A stretch of 64,000 nt of DNA from Bauldia litoralis (GCF_900104485.1 NZ_FMXQ01000002.1:124001-188000); one strand, 5' to 3'. Counted from the stretch's first letter, positions 7,733 to 16,855 are shown. Notes: generated from the letters alone by a model not told the origin. Numbers and translations are program-made.

Positions 7733-9496
7733 ATGGCAAAGCTTACAGGGAACAAGAAAGCCAACAAGCTGAAGGGCACGAACCACGACGACAAGATCTT
7801 CGGGCTCGGTGGTCATGACCTGCTCACCGGCAGGGGTGGCAAGGACAAGCTGATCGGCGGGGACGGCAACGATATCCTCGACGGTGGCAAAGGCGCCGAC
7901 ACCTACAACGGTGGCGCGGGAAACGACCTGATGCACACCCGCGACGATGCGGTCGCCGACAAGTTCTTCGGTGGCGCCGGCACCGATACCGTCAGCTACG
8001 CGAAGAGCAAGATCGGGGCGGTGGTCGACCTTCTGCTCAACACGGGCAGCGGCGCGGCACAGGCCGACAGATTTTATTTCATCGAGAACATCGACGGTAC
8101 GGCCCATGCCGACCAGTTGACCGGCGACGCCGGCGCCAACCGCCTCCGTGGCCTTGGCGGCGACGACAAGCTGTTCGGGGGACTCGGCAACGACACCCTC
8201 GACGGCGGCGACGGCAATGACTTCATGGAGGGCGGTGCCGGCGCCGACACATTCATCGGCGGCGCCGGTGTCGATACGGTCTCCTACATTCGCGAGACAT
8301 CGGGGGTGACGGTGTACCTTGCCGGCGGCTCCAGCAGCGGCGCTGCGGCCGGCGACAAGTTCCAGGGCGTCGAGAATGTCGAGGGGACCGCCTACAGCGA
8401 CTACATCCTGGGCGACGGCGCAGCGAACAAGCTCTCGGGCCTTGGCGGCAAGGACTACCTCTTCGGTGGCGCCGGCAACGATCGTCTCGAGGGCGGCGAC
8501 GGCAATGACCTGATGGAGGGGGGAAGCGGCGCCGACGCCTTCTTCGGCGGCGCGGGGATCGATATGGTCTCGTATTTCCACGAGAAATCGGGCGTCAACG
8601 TCTACCTCTTTGGCGCGCCCAATGGCGGCGCGGCGGCCGGCGATACCTTCAACGGAATCGAGAATATAGAGGGGTCGATCTACAGCGACGTCATCCAGGG
8701 TGACGGCCAGGTGAACGCCCTTTATGGGCTGTCCGGCGCGGACGTCATCAATGGCGGCGGCGGCAACGACATCCTCGACGGAGGGGACGGCGCCGACATC
8801 CTCGACGGCGGCGCCGGTAACGACCGCATCTATGCGGCGGACGACACCACGTTTTCACCCGACATCATCGTTGGCGGCAGCGGAAACGACACGGTCGACT
8901 ATTTCGGGTCGATGGGCGGCGTCCACGTCGATCTGACCGCCAACACGGCTTCCGGCGCCGCGATTGGAGACACCTTCACTGCCGTGGAGAACGTCAATGG
9001 CTACTATTATGACGACACCCTGAGGCCCGGCGCCAACGGTCATGCCTTCGGCGACAGGGGCAACGACGTGCTCTACGATTCGACCGGAACGGAGGTCCTT
9101 CGGGGCGGGCGCGGCACCGATATCCTGTCGGATAACAAGTTCGGCGAAGACGGCCTCAGGGACATCTTTGTCCTGGAGAACGGGTTTGGTTCCGATGTGG
9201 TGTTTGGCTTCAACTCGGGCGACACCGCCAACAGCGACCGGTTCTGGTTGCCCGAGGACATGTTTGCCGGTCTGAACCACAACGCCTCCGGCGTTCTTTC
9301 CCTTGGCTATTTCGTCAATAAAGACAGCGATCACAACGCCACGGCGGCTCACGCCCAACTCATCTACCAGGGCGATACACATGCCATCTGGTACGACGAG
9401 GACGGTACGGGCGGCGGCGCAGCGGTGCAGATCGCGACCCTTGTGCTTGGCCCGGACAAGCTCAAGAGCAGCGATTTCCTGATGGTCGATATCTAG
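7733..9496 (+). CDS. RTX calcium-binding repeat protein, predicted type I-secreted
   Basis: 587 residues, no N-terminal signal peptide. Many glycine/aspartate nonapeptides (G-G-x-G-N-D-x-L-x) form clusters that bind Ca2+ and fold as parallel beta-rolls after export. Between clusters recurs a module opening D-(T/M)-V-(S/D)-Y and containing G-A-A-x-G-D-x-F and E-N-(I/V)-(E/D)-G. The module anchors are 96, 96 and 109 residues apart. The C-terminal ~110 residues are non-repetitive and end with an I-W-Y-D-E-D-G-T-G segment and an F-L-M-V-D-I tail, as expected for an ABC-exporter signal. No enzymatic domain or type I secretion genes are present nearby. Probably a surface or matrix protein. Confidence 0.88.
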   Translation: MAKLTGNKKANKLKGTNHDDKIFGLGGHDLLTGRGGKDKLIGGDGNDILDGGKGADTYNGGAGNDLMHTRDDAVADKFFGGAGTDTVSYAKSKIGAVVDLLLNTGSGAAQADRFYFIENIDGTAHADQLTGDAGANRLRGLGGDDKLFGGLGNDTLDGGDGNDFMEGGAGADTFIGGAGVDTVSYIRETSGVTVYLAGGSSSGAAAGDKFQGVENVEGTAYSDYILGDGAANKLSGLGGKDYLFGGAGNDRLEGGDGNDLMEGGSGADAFFGGAGIDMVSYFHEKSGVNVYLFGAPNGGAAAGDTFNGIENIEGSIYSDVIQGDGQVNALYGLSGADVINGGGGNDILDGGDGADILDGGAGNDRIYAADDTTFSPDIIVGGSGNDTVDYFGSMGGVHVDLTANTASGAAIGDTFTAVENVNGYYYDDTLRPGANGHAFGDRGNDVLYDSTGTEVLRGGRGTDILSDNKFGEDGLRDIFVLENGFGSDVVFGFNSGDTANSDRFWLPEDMFAGLNHNASGVLSLGYFVNKDSDHNATAAHAQLIYQGDTHAIWYDEDGTGGGAAVQIATLVLGPDKLKSSDFLMVDI

Positions 9497-9530
9497 CGCG
9501 AAGGACGCGGCTGGCGGCCCGACCGGGCCG

Positions 9531-10007
9531 TCAGCCTGCCCAGGCTGGCGGATCGGTGGCCAGCGTCGCGGTTTCCTTGGGCGACGAAAGCACGATCAGC
9601 GTTTCCGTGCGTTCGATGCCGTCGACGGACTTGATGACCGCGGCGAGGAACGCCTCCAGCATCCGCGTGTTGCGGACGCGGACCTTCAACAGATAGTTCC
9701 ACGCCCCCGTCACGTGGTGACATTCGAGCACGGCCGGCTCTTCGGCAACCCGGTCGAGAAACCGCTTCTCGACATCGGGCGCGCTCCAGCCGACGAAGAC
9801 GACGGCAAGGAGGTCGAGCCCGAGGGCCTCGGGCGAGACGCTGGCATGGACGCCGGTGATCACGCCGCGCTCGCCGAGCTTCCGGACGCGCTCATTGACC
9901 GAGGAGACGGCGAGCCCGACCACCCTGGCGAGTTCGGCATGCGGAGTTCGGCCATCGGCCTGGAGCAGGGCGAGAAGCCTGCGATCGATCGCATCGGGTT
10001 CGGCCAT
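9531..10007 (-). CDS. Lrp/AsnC family transcriptional regulator
   Basis: 158 residues from ATG at 10007. The N-terminal D-x-I-D-R-R-L-L-A-L-L-Q-x-D-G-R helix-turn-helix of Lrp is followed by V-S-S-V-N-E-R-V-R-K-L recognition-helix residues and a C-terminal RAM domain (G-x-x-x-L-L-K-V-R-V-R-N). Such proteins sense amino acids through the RAM domain. An in-frame extension upstream of this ATG lacks Lrp character and would consume the divergent promoter region. It is divergent from the MgtC/DUF4010 gene with about 200 bp between. Ligand unknown. Confidence 0.93.
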   Translation of the reverse strand: MAEPDAIDRRLLALLQADGRTPHAELARVVGLAVSSVNERVRKLGERGVITGVHASVSPEALGLDLLAVVFVGWSAPDVEKRFLDRVAEEPAVLECHHVTGAWNYLLKVRVRNTRMLEAFLAAVIKSVDGIERTETLIVLSSPKETATLATDPPAWAG

Positions 10008-10208
10008 GGGCGGGGAAGACCTCGGTTGGACGCTTGGCGGGAAGGTAGCAAGCCGCCGCGGCCCGGGAAAGCGGACGAAGGCGGGCAACACGGCGTGGGT
10101 GACCGCGAAGGCCGCGGGCCGTGACTGCCCGAAGGGGCACGGCCACCGGGAAGACCTGCTCAACCGCATGCAATCGGTTAAGGTCGGGGGAATTCCGGAG
10201 GCCCTGCG

Positions 10209-11477
10209 TTGGACGACAGCGACACCTTCATCCGGCTCGGCCTGGCGTTGGCGATTGGGTTTCTGATCGGCGTCGAGCGCGGTTGGCGTGAACGCGGCGA
10301 AGCCGACGGCGAACGGGCCGCCGGATTGCGGACCTTCGCGCTGATCGGGCTGTTCGGAGGCATATGGGGCCTGCTCGCTCGCGAAATCGGCCCAGCGCCG
10401 CTGGGGCTCGCCTTCCTGGCGATTGCCGGGGCTTTGACCCTCTTCCGGTGGCGGGAGACGCAGGCCGAGGGCAGCCACGGCATGACGACGCTGGTCGCCG
10501 GGCTGATCACCGTCTCGCTCGGCGCTTATGCGGTGCTCGGCAACATGGCGGTCGCCGCCGCCGCGGGTGTCGCCACCGCTGCGCTTCTCGCCGCGAAGGA
10601 ATGGCTGCACGCCTGGCTGCGGGTGTTGACCTGGCAGGAACTGCGGGCGGCGCTGATCCTGCTTGCCATGACCTTCGTCGCGCTGCCGGTTCTGCCGAAC
10701 CGTGGCTTCGGGCCGTACGACGCGCTCAACCCCTACGAGATCTGGCTGATGACGGTGGCCGTCGCTGGCGTTTCGTTCATCGGTTACGTCGCGGTCAAGG
10801 CGGCGGGCAAGCGCTATGGATCGCTGATTGCCGGATTGGCTGGTGGGCTGGTGTCCTCCACGGCGACGACGCTCGCGCTCGCACGGCGCGTCCGTGCCGA
10901 GCCGGCCGGGTGGCGGTTGCCGTTGTCGGGGGCGCTGGCTGCCTCGACGATCATGTTCGTTCGAGTCGTGGTGGTCGTGGCGCTGTTCGGGCCAACGCTG
11001 CTTGGCCGGTTGGCCGGTCCGCTGGCCGCCGCGGCCCTGGTCTGCGCGGTCGCATCGCTGGTCTTCAACAAGCCGGGTTCCGAGGCGAAAGGAGAGGGGG
11101 TCGAGCCCGTTGACGATCCGCGATTGCAGAACCCCTTCGAACTACGCCAGGTCATCGGCTTCGGCCTGTTGCTGGCTTCCATCTTCATCGTCACCCGTGC
11201 CCTGACCGAGGCCTTTGGCGTCGAGAGCAGCGTCGCCCTGGCGGCGGTCGCCGGGCTCGCCGATGTCGACGCGATCACCTTGTCGATGACCAAGCTCACC
11301 GGCACCGACACGTATGCCACGGCCACCTTGGCGATCCTGGTCGCCGCGGCCGCCAATTCATTGTCGAAGTCGGCGCTGGCCCTGTTCGCCGGCGGGCGCA
11401 CCTTCGGCATGGCCTACCTCGCCGTTACCCTCGCGGCGCTGGCTGCCGGCGGTCTGGTCGCGATGGTTCAGCCGTGA
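10209..11477 (+). CDS. MgtC/SapB N-terminal plus DUF4010 integral membrane protein
   Basis: 422 residues starting with TTG; GGAGG is 7 bp upstream. The N-terminal ~130 residues match MgtC/SapB: L-A-L-A-I-G-F-L-I-G-x-E-R-G-W, G-L-R-T-F-A-L-I-G-L-x-G and G-M-T-T. The rest is a DUF4010 membrane domain with several hydrophobic spans and the G-L-A-D-V-D-A-I-T-L segment late in the protein. MgtC-type proteins are linked to magnesium limitation and membrane energetics; the role of the DUF4010 fusion is not established. It may be controlled by the divergent Lrp-type regulator. Confidence 0.88.
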   Translation: MDDSDTFIRLGLALAIGFLIGVERGWRERGEADGERAAGLRTFALIGLFGGIWGLLAREIGPAPLGLAFLAIAGALTLFRWRETQAEGSHGMTTLVAGLITVSLGAYAVLGNMAVAAAAGVATAALLAAKEWLHAWLRVLTWQELRAALILLAMTFVALPVLPNRGFGPYDALNPYEIWLMTVAVAGVSFIGYVAVKAAGKRYGSLIAGLAGGLVSSTATTLALARRVRAEPAGWRLPLSGALAASTIMFVRVVVVVALFGPTLLGRLAGPLAAAALVCAVASLVFNKPGSEAKGEGVEPVDDPRLQNPFELRQVIGFGLLLASIFIVTRALTEAFGVESSVALAAVAGLADVDAITLSMTKLTGTDTYATATLAILVAAAANSLSKSALALFAGGRTFGMAYLAVTLAALAAGGLVAMVQP

Positions 11478-11558
11478 TCGGCGGGGTCGCCGGAATTGTC
11501 CGGTTGCCCGCGCTCGGTAAGCCGGCATAGAAAAGCGTCAGGGGGAAACGCCTTGCCG

Positions 11559-13583
11559 ATGTTCGAAAAAATCCTGATCGCCAACCGCGGCGAGATTGCC
11601 GTCCGCGTCATTCGCACCGCGCGACGGCTGGGCATCGCCACGGTCGCCGTCTATTGCGACGCGGATCGCGACGCCTTGCATGTCGAAATGGCCGACGAGG
11701 CGATCAATATCGGCCCACCGCCGGCGTCGTCCTCCTATCTCGTCATCGATCATATCCTCGACGCCTGCCGGCAGACCGGCGCCGATGCCGTGCACCCGGG
11801 CTACGGTTTCCTCTCCGAGCGCGAGGATTTCGCCATCGCCCTCGAGGGCGCCGGCATCGTCTTCATCGGCCCGAACCGTAGGGCGATCGGCGCGATGGGT
11901 GACAAGATCGAGTCCAAGAAGCTCGCCGCCGTGTCGGGCGTCTCGACCATCCCCGGGCATGTCGGGGCGATCGCAACGGCCGAGGAGGCGGTCGCCATCG
12001 CTGCCGACGTCGGCTTCCCGGTGATGCTCAAGGCATCGGCCGGCGGCGGTGGCAAGGGCATGCGGATTGCCCGGTCTGTCGACGAAGTCGCGGAAGGCTT
12101 CAATGCCTCGCAATCAGAAGCGCGTTCCTCCTTCGGCGACGATCGCATCCTGATCGAGCGCTTCATCGAGTCGCCGCGCCATGTCGAGATCCAGGTGCTT
12201 GGCGACAAGCATGGCAACGTCATCCATCTCGGCGAGCGGGAATGTTCGATCCAGCGGCGCAACCAGAAGATCATCGAGGAGGCGCCGTCGGCGGCGGTCG
12301 ATGACGCGTTGCGCGCCGAGATGGGCGGGCAGGCGGTCGCTCTTGCCGAGGCCGTCGGCTACGATTCCGCCGGCACGGTCGAGTTCATCATGGACCCGGA
12401 CCGGCGGTTCTATTTCCTCGAAATGAACACGCGGCTCCAGGTCGAGCATCCGGTCACCGAACTGGTGACGGGCATCGACCTCGTCGAGCAGATGATCCGT
12501 GTCGCCGCCGGCGAGACGCTGGCAATCCGCCAGGACGATGTCCGCTTCCACGGCTGGGCTGTGGAATCGCGGGTCTATGCAGAGGATCCGCATCGCGGCT
12601 TCCTGCCGTCGATCGGCCGGCTCGGCCGCTACCGGCCGCCAGCGGAAGGCGAGGACGGCGGCGCGACGGTGCGGATCGATGGCGGGGTCGCGGAAGGATC
12701 GGAAATCTCGATCTACTTCGATCCGCTGATTGCCAAGCTGATTACCTACGGACCTGACCGGCTCGCGGCGGTCGATGCGATGCAGGCGGCCCTCGATCGC
12801 TACCTGATTGACGGCATCGCCCACAACGTCCCGTTCCTGGCGGCACTGATGGCGCATCCGCGCTGGCGGGAGGGGCGACTGTCGACCGGCTTCATCGACG
12901 AGGAATACCCGGAGGGTTTCGCCGCGGTCGAGCCGGATGATGCAGTTCGTGGCCGGCTGGCGGTCGTCGCGCTGGCGATCGAGCGGGCAAAGAGCGCCCG
13001 GATGACGGCGATGCCGGGGCGCCTGAATGGCGAGCATGCCTTCGGGCGGCGCGACTGGGTCGTGCGCGTCGGCAAGGAACAGGTGGCGCTCGGGGTTGCC
13101 GAGGCGGCCGAGCCGTCGCCGACACGTTTTTCGGTTACGGTGCACGGCAGCACCGAGGCGCTGTCCGTCGCTTCCGACTGGCGCCCGGGCGATCCGCTCT
13201 GGACCGGGACCATCGGCGGGAAGGAGATCACTGTTCAGGTTCGGCAGGCGACGGGCGCGGTCCGTCTCGCGTGGCGCGGTGTCGATGTCGTGGCGCGGGC
13301 GATGACGCCCCGGGTCGCCGCGCTCGACGCCCTGATGCCTGAGGAGGCCGCCGGCGACTCCGCCAAGACCCTGAAATGCCCGATGCCCGGGCTGGTGGTG
13401 TCCATCCTCGTCGAACCCGGGCAGGCCGTCAGCGCCGGAGCGCCGCTCGCGGTGGTCGAGGCGATGAAGATGGAAAATATCCTGCGCGCCGAACGCAACG
13501 TTGTCGTCGCCAGCCTTCATGCTGCCCCGGGCGACGTGCTGGCGGTCGACGCGGTGATCATGGAATTCAAGGTCGAAGACTAG
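11559..13583 (+). CDS. pccA: Propionyl-CoA carboxylase alpha subunit (biotin carboxylase + BCCP)
   Basis: 674 residues, the usual PccA length. Order: biotin carboxylase N-domain (F-E-K-I-L-I-A-N-R-G-E-I-A near the start), ATP-grasp with the glycine-rich G-G-G-G-K-G-M loop, E-M-N-T-R-L-Q-V-E-H-P, a BT linker domain, and a biotinyl domain with E-A-M-K-M-E-N (biotin Lys about 637). It carboxylates biotin for propionyl-CoA to methylmalonyl-CoA conversion. A TTG 6 bp upstream lies nearer to AGGGGGAA and may be the true start. No beta subunit is adjacent; related acyl-CoA carboxylases (methylcrotonyl, geranyl) are alternatives. The epimerase for the next step is at 42.5 kb. Confidence 0.88.
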   Translation: MFEKILIANRGEIAVRVIRTARRLGIATVAVYCDADRDALHVEMADEAINIGPPPASSSYLVIDHILDACRQTGADAVHPGYGFLSEREDFAIALEGAGIVFIGPNRRAIGAMGDKIESKKLAAVSGVSTIPGHVGAIATAEEAVAIAADVGFPVMLKASAGGGGKGMRIARSVDEVAEGFNASQSEARSSFGDDRILIERFIESPRHVEIQVLGDKHGNVIHLGERECSIQRRNQKIIEEAPSAAVDDALRAEMGGQAVALAEAVGYDSAGTVEFIMDPDRRFYFLEMNTRLQVEHPVTELVTGIDLVEQMIRVAAGETLAIRQDDVRFHGWAVESRVYAEDPHRGFLPSIGRLGRYRPPAEGEDGGATVRIDGGVAEGSEISIYFDPLIAKLITYGPDRLAAVDAMQAALDRYLIDGIAHNVPFLAALMAHPRWREGRLSTGFIDEEYPEGFAAVEPDDAVRGRLAVVALAIERAKSARMTAMPGRLNGEHAFGRRDWVVRVGKEQVALGVAEAAEPSPTRFSVTVHGSTEALSVASDWRPGDPLWTGTIGGKEITVQVRQATGAVRLAWRGVDVVARAMTPRVAALDALMPEEAAGDSAKTLKCPMPGLVVSILVEPGQAVSAGAPLAVVEAMKMENILRAERNVVVASLHAAPGDVLAVDAVIMEFKVED

Positions 13584-14596
13584 GAACCCGTTGCCGGCTG
13601 CCGCGCGGTCAGGGACGAACCGCGGACGATGAGCCTGCCTTTGAACAGCTTGCTGGTCGGCAGGCGGCCGGGGTCGCGCCCCTCGGCGAGCATGATTTCG
13701 GCGCCGACGTCGATCATCTCCTCGACAGGCTGGTGGATCGTCGTGAGGTTGTAGCCCGGCCACGCCGCCGGCGGCGCGTCGTCGAAACCGACGATGGAGA
13801 GCTGACGCGGTATCTCGAGGCCGAGCTGGTAGCGAGCGGCGTCCATGGCGCCCATTGCCATGACATCGTTGGCGCAGAAGATCGCGGTCAGGTCAGGGGA
13901 CCGGGCCATCAGATCGATAAGCGCGCCTGCTGCGCCTGTATAGGAATTGTCGCCCCAGCCGACGACCGGCGGATCGATGCCGCGTTCGGCGAGCCTTGTC
14001 GAAAAGCCGTCGAAGCGATCGCCGTCCGTTGCCGATCCACGCGCGCCGTGCAGGTAGCCGATCCGGCGATGCCCTTCGCCGGCCAGCAGGTCGGCGACCG
14101 TGCGACCGCCGGCGAGATTGTCGGTATAGACGGTGGAGGCCTTGAGGCCGGGAAGGGCGCTGTTGAACAGCAGCACCGTGGCGTCGGAGGTCCCGTATTT
14201 TCGCGCGAGATCGCGTGGCAGGTGCGGGCTGATGACGAAGCAGCCATCGACCCGGTATTCGGCGAGCGCTGGCAAGGCAGCGCCGACTTCGTGCTCGTTG
14301 TCGACAGTGATCAGGAACGGTTTCAGCCCGGCCGCCCGTAGCCGATGCGACAGCCGTTCGAGGGCATCGGAGAGGAACGGATTGCTCATCTGGGAAATGA
14401 CGACACCGACGATGCCGGATTTCTGCGTACTCAGGCCCCGGGCCAGCGCGTTGGGCCGGTAGCCGAGCCGCTCCGCGGCGGCGAAGATCCGCCCGCGCGT
14501 CTCTTCCGAGACGCCGCTGCGGCCGGCGAAGGCACGAGACACGGCCGATTGCGACACGTCGGCGTCGCGCGCCACCTGCCAGGCGGTAACGCGCAT
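13580..14596 (-). CDS. LacI family transcriptional regulator
   Basis: 338 residues. N-terminal helix-turn-helix V-A-R-D-A-D-V-S-Q-S-A-V-S-R-A-F-A-G and hinge L-G-Y-R-P-N-A-L-A-R-G-L, then a periplasmic-binding-protein-like sensor (D-N-x-x-G-G, F-C-A-N-D-V-M-A-M-G, G-F-D-D-A). It is divergent from a sugar ABC transporter, and a perfect 16-bp palindrome lies between them, so it most likely represses both itself and the transporter until a sugar binds. Its stop codon shares a CTAG with the stop of the convergent carboxylase gene. Confidence 0.95.
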   Translation of the reverse strand: MRVTAWQVARDADVSQSAVSRAFAGRSGVSEETRGRIFAAAERLGYRPNALARGLSTQKSGIVGVVISQMSNPFLSDALERLSHRLRAAGLKPFLITVDNEHEVGAALPALAEYRVDGCFVISPHLPRDLARKYGTSDATVLLFNSALPGLKASTVYTDNLAGGRTVADLLAGEGHRRIGYLHGARGSATDGDRFDGFSTRLAERGIDPPVVGWGDNSYTGAAGALIDLMARSPDLTAIFCANDVMAMGAMDAARYQLGLEIPRQLSIVGFDDAPPAAWPGYNLTTIHQPVEEMIDVGAEIMLAEGRDPGRLPTSKLFKGRLIVRGSSLTARQPATGS

Positions 14597-14680
14597 CTTG
14601 CCATTTTCCGCGGCTGTCCGTTTTTGCGCCAGAACCCTTGCTCCGCTTGACTAGTCGCGCCGCTCGGTGCGACAGTCACC

Positions 14681-14706
14681 TTAACGCATACGTATGCGTG
14701 CGTTAA
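14681..14706. promoter_or_regulatory. Palindromic operator, probable LacI-family binding site
   Basis: ACGCATACGTATGCGT (14684-14699) is a perfect 16-bp palindrome with a central CG, the usual symmetry of LacI-family operators. It is flanked by TTAACGCA on the left and TGCGTTAA on the right, giving a nested second inverted pair. It sits 84 bp from the lacI start and 84 bp from the binding-protein start. Confidence 0.7.
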
Positions 14707-14790
14707 TGCCTTTTGCGCCGAAAGGTCAACGGGTGGGACGGCTGTGGCATGGCGCTTGGCGGTCGTTCCGGTTCTTTGGGAGGAACAATT

Positions 14791-15735
14791 ATGGAAATGA
14801 AGTTTCTGAAGAAGGTCATGCCGGCCGCTGCTGTCGCGGCGCTGCTGAGCACCGGCGTGCAGGCCCAGGATCTGACCATTGCGACATCGGTTCCGAGCCT
14901 TGGCTTCCCGTTCTTCGTCCACATGCAGAAGGAACTGGCGGCAGGGGCCGAGGCTCTTGGCGGCATCAGCCTGATTTCGACGGACGGCGAGAACAAGACG
15001 CCGAAGCAGACCGCCGACGTCGAGGCCGCCATCATTCAGGGCGTCGACGGCATCGTCATCAGCCCGATCGACGCGGTTGCCATGGCTCCGGCGCTGCAGC
15101 AAGCGGTTGACGCCGGCGTGCCGGTCGTCACCATCGACCGTGCGGTCCAGGGCGTGCCCGGTATCCTGGCGCATGTCGGCGCCGACAACGTCAAGGGCGG
15201 CGAGGCTCAGGCCAACCTGATCGTCGAGCTGTTCCCGGACGGCGCTAACATCGTCAACCTGCAGGGGCAGCCCGGCGCCAGCCCGGCCATCGACCGCAAC
15301 AAGGGCGTTCATAACGTCCTCGATGGCATGGCCGACAAGTACAAGTTCGTCGCCGAGCAGACCGCCAACTTCGCCCGCGAAGAGGGCGCGTCGGTCACGG
15401 AAGCGATCCTTGCCGGTCTCGACAGCCCGCCGGACGTGATCGTCGCCGCCAACGACGACATGGCCCTCGGTGCCCTTCAGGTCACCAGCGAGCAGGGTCT
15501 GGATATCCCGATCATCGGCTTCGATGCGCTTCCCGAGGCTCTCGGCAGCGTGCGCGATGGCGGCCTTGCCGCGACCATCGAGCAGTTCCCCGGCGGCCAG
15601 AGCCGTGGGGCGATGGATGCGCTGGTGAAGTACCTTCGTGACGGCACCAAGCCGGAGGCAGTCATCCTCCTGACCCCGATTGCCATTACCAAGGACAACA
15701 TCAACGACGCCGAGCGTCTTGGCGAGCTCAACTAG
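14791..15735 (+). CDS. Sugar ABC transporter substrate-binding protein (RbsB-like)
   Basis: 314 residues. The start is fixed by GGGAGGA 6 bp upstream and the signal peptide that follows (positively charged M-E-M-K-F-L-K-K, hydrophobic core, cleavage after V-Q-A). The mature protein is a type I periplasmic binding protein: F-P-F-F-V-H-M-Q, G-V-D-G-I-V-I-S-P, P-V-V-T-I-D-R, A-N-D-D-M-A-L-G-A. It resembles ribose/galactose-type receptors; the actual sugar is unknown. Divergent LacI and the intervening palindrome indicate sugar-induced expression. A strong terminator separates it from the permease. Confidence 0.93.
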   Translation: MEMKFLKKVMPAAAVAALLSTGVQAQDLTIATSVPSLGFPFFVHMQKELAAGAEALGGISLISTDGENKTPKQTADVEAAIIQGVDGIVISPIDAVAMAPALQQAVDAGVPVVTIDRAVQGVPGILAHVGADNVKGGEAQANLIVELFPDGANIVNLQGQPGASPAIDRNKGVHNVLDGMADKYKFVAEQTANFAREEGASVTEAILAGLDSPPDVIVAANDDMALGALQVTSEQGLDIPIIGFDALPEALGSVRDGGLAATIEQFPGGQSRGAMDALVKYLRDGTKPEAVILLTPIAITKDNINDAERLGELN

Positions 15736-15750
15736 ACAGCGTTAGATTGA

Positions 15751-15783
15751 AGCGGGCCGGACGTGAGTCCGGCCCGCTTTTTT
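15751..15783 (+). terminator. Intrinsic terminator between binding-protein and permease genes
   Basis: A perfect 12-bp stem (AGCGGGCCGGAC / GTCCGGCCCGCT) with a GTGA loop is followed by six T. Being inside the operon, it probably gives high binding-protein and lower permease expression by partial readthrough. Confidence 0.9.
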
Positions 15784-15826
15784 CCTTGGGGATGGGCGGC
15801 TCCCAGCGGGGTCGATCGGGCGTCTT

Positions 15827-16855
15827 ATGAGCAATCCAGTATTGTCCGACCTGGAAGAGCCGGCGCGGAAGGTCTTTGACCCCGTGCAGACGGCGGCGAA
15901 GTATGCCGCGCCGTTGTTCCTGATCTTCCTGATCGTGATCTTCGCGCTCCTCCATCCGAATTTTCTTCACCCGCTCAACATTTTCAACGTCCTGCGGCAG
16001 GTCTCGATCTCGGGCCTGATCGCCATCGGCATGACCTTTGTCATCCTGACGGCGGGCATCGATCTTTCGGTCGGTTCGCTGCTGGCGCTGGCCGGTCTGG
16101 TCGCCGGCTACGTCGCCAAGGGCGGGCTCGCCGATCGCTTCGCCATCGGCGACAGCGTCGCCTCCGGCAATCCGGTCTACATGGCGGTTGCGGCCGCCGT
16201 CGCGGTCGGCGTGGTCGGTGGACTGATCCAGGGGCTGGTGATTACCCGCCTGCGCGTTCCACCTTTCGTGGCGACGCTCGGCGGACTGACGGCCTTTCGC
16301 GGCGCTGCGCTGTGGTTCTCGGAAGGCGGCCCGATCAGCGGTTTCACACCCGACTTCACCTGGTGGGGGCAGGGCCGCATCGGCCAGGTCCCGATCCCGG
16401 TGATCATCTTTCTCGCCGCCGCCGTGGTCGCGATGTTCATCCTCGCCTACACACGGTTCGGCCGTTACGTCTACGCGATCGGCGACAACGCCAACGCCGC
16501 GGCGTTGAACGGCGTGCCGGTCAGGCGCATCACCATCCTGGTCTATGTGATCTCGGGGCTTTCCTGCGGGCTGGCCGGCTTCCTGCTGGCGGCGCGGCTC
16601 AATTCGGCGGAAGCGGTTGCGGGTATCAGTCTCGAACTGACGGTCATTGCTTCGGTGGTGATTGGCGGAACCAGCCTGTTCGGCGGCGTCGGCGGCGTCT
16701 TCGGCACCGTGATCGGGGCGCTGCTGATCGGCGTGCTGACCAACGGCCTCGTGCTTCTCAATGTCTCGTCCTTCATCCAGCAGATCGTTATCGGCATCAT
16801 CCTTGTCGCAGCCGTGGCCTTCGACCAGTTCGCGGCGTCGCGCCGTCCCGGGTGA
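15827..16855 (+). CDS. Sugar ABC transporter permease (RbsC-like)
   Basis: 342 residues with about nine to ten hydrophobic spans. It carries family segments G-M-T-F-V-I-L-T-A-G-I-D-L-S-V-G-S, the conserved P-x-F-V-A-T-L-G, G-D-N-x-N-A-A-x-L-N-G-(I/V) and V-I-G-G-T-S-L-F-G-G. It forms the inner-membrane channel for the RbsB-like receptor upstream. The cognate ATPase (RbsA type) is not in the window: the next gene is recO, so the transporter must borrow or encode its ATPase elsewhere. Expression is probably lowered by the preceding terminator. Confidence 0.93.
   Translation: MSNPVLSDLEEPARKVFDPVQTAAKYAAPLFLIFLIVIFALLHPNFLHPLNIFNVLRQVSISGLIAIGMTFVILTAGIDLSVGSLLALAGLVAGYVAKGGLADRFAIGDSVASGNPVYMAVAAAVAVGVVGGLIQGLVITRLRVPPFVATLGGLTAFRGAALWFSEGGPISGFTPDFTWWGQGRIGQVPIPVIIFLAAAVVAMFILAYTRFGRYVYAIGDNANAAALNGVPVRRITILVYVISGLSCGLAGFLLAARLNSAEAVAGISLELTVIASVVIGGTSLFGGVGGVFGTVIGALLIGVLTNGLVLLNVSSFIQQIVIGIILVAAVAFDQFAASRRPG

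Noticed and set aside
10117-10152. Inverted repeat GGCCGT...ACGGCC between lrp and the MgtC-type gene
   Set aside because: The stem needs a 4-base bulge and has no T run; no clear operator symmetry, so not reported as a site.
12114-13763. 549-codon open frame antisense to the carboxylase gene
   Set aside because: Fully overlaps a gene with intact ATP-grasp and biotinyl motifs; composition is that of a reverse-strand shadow.
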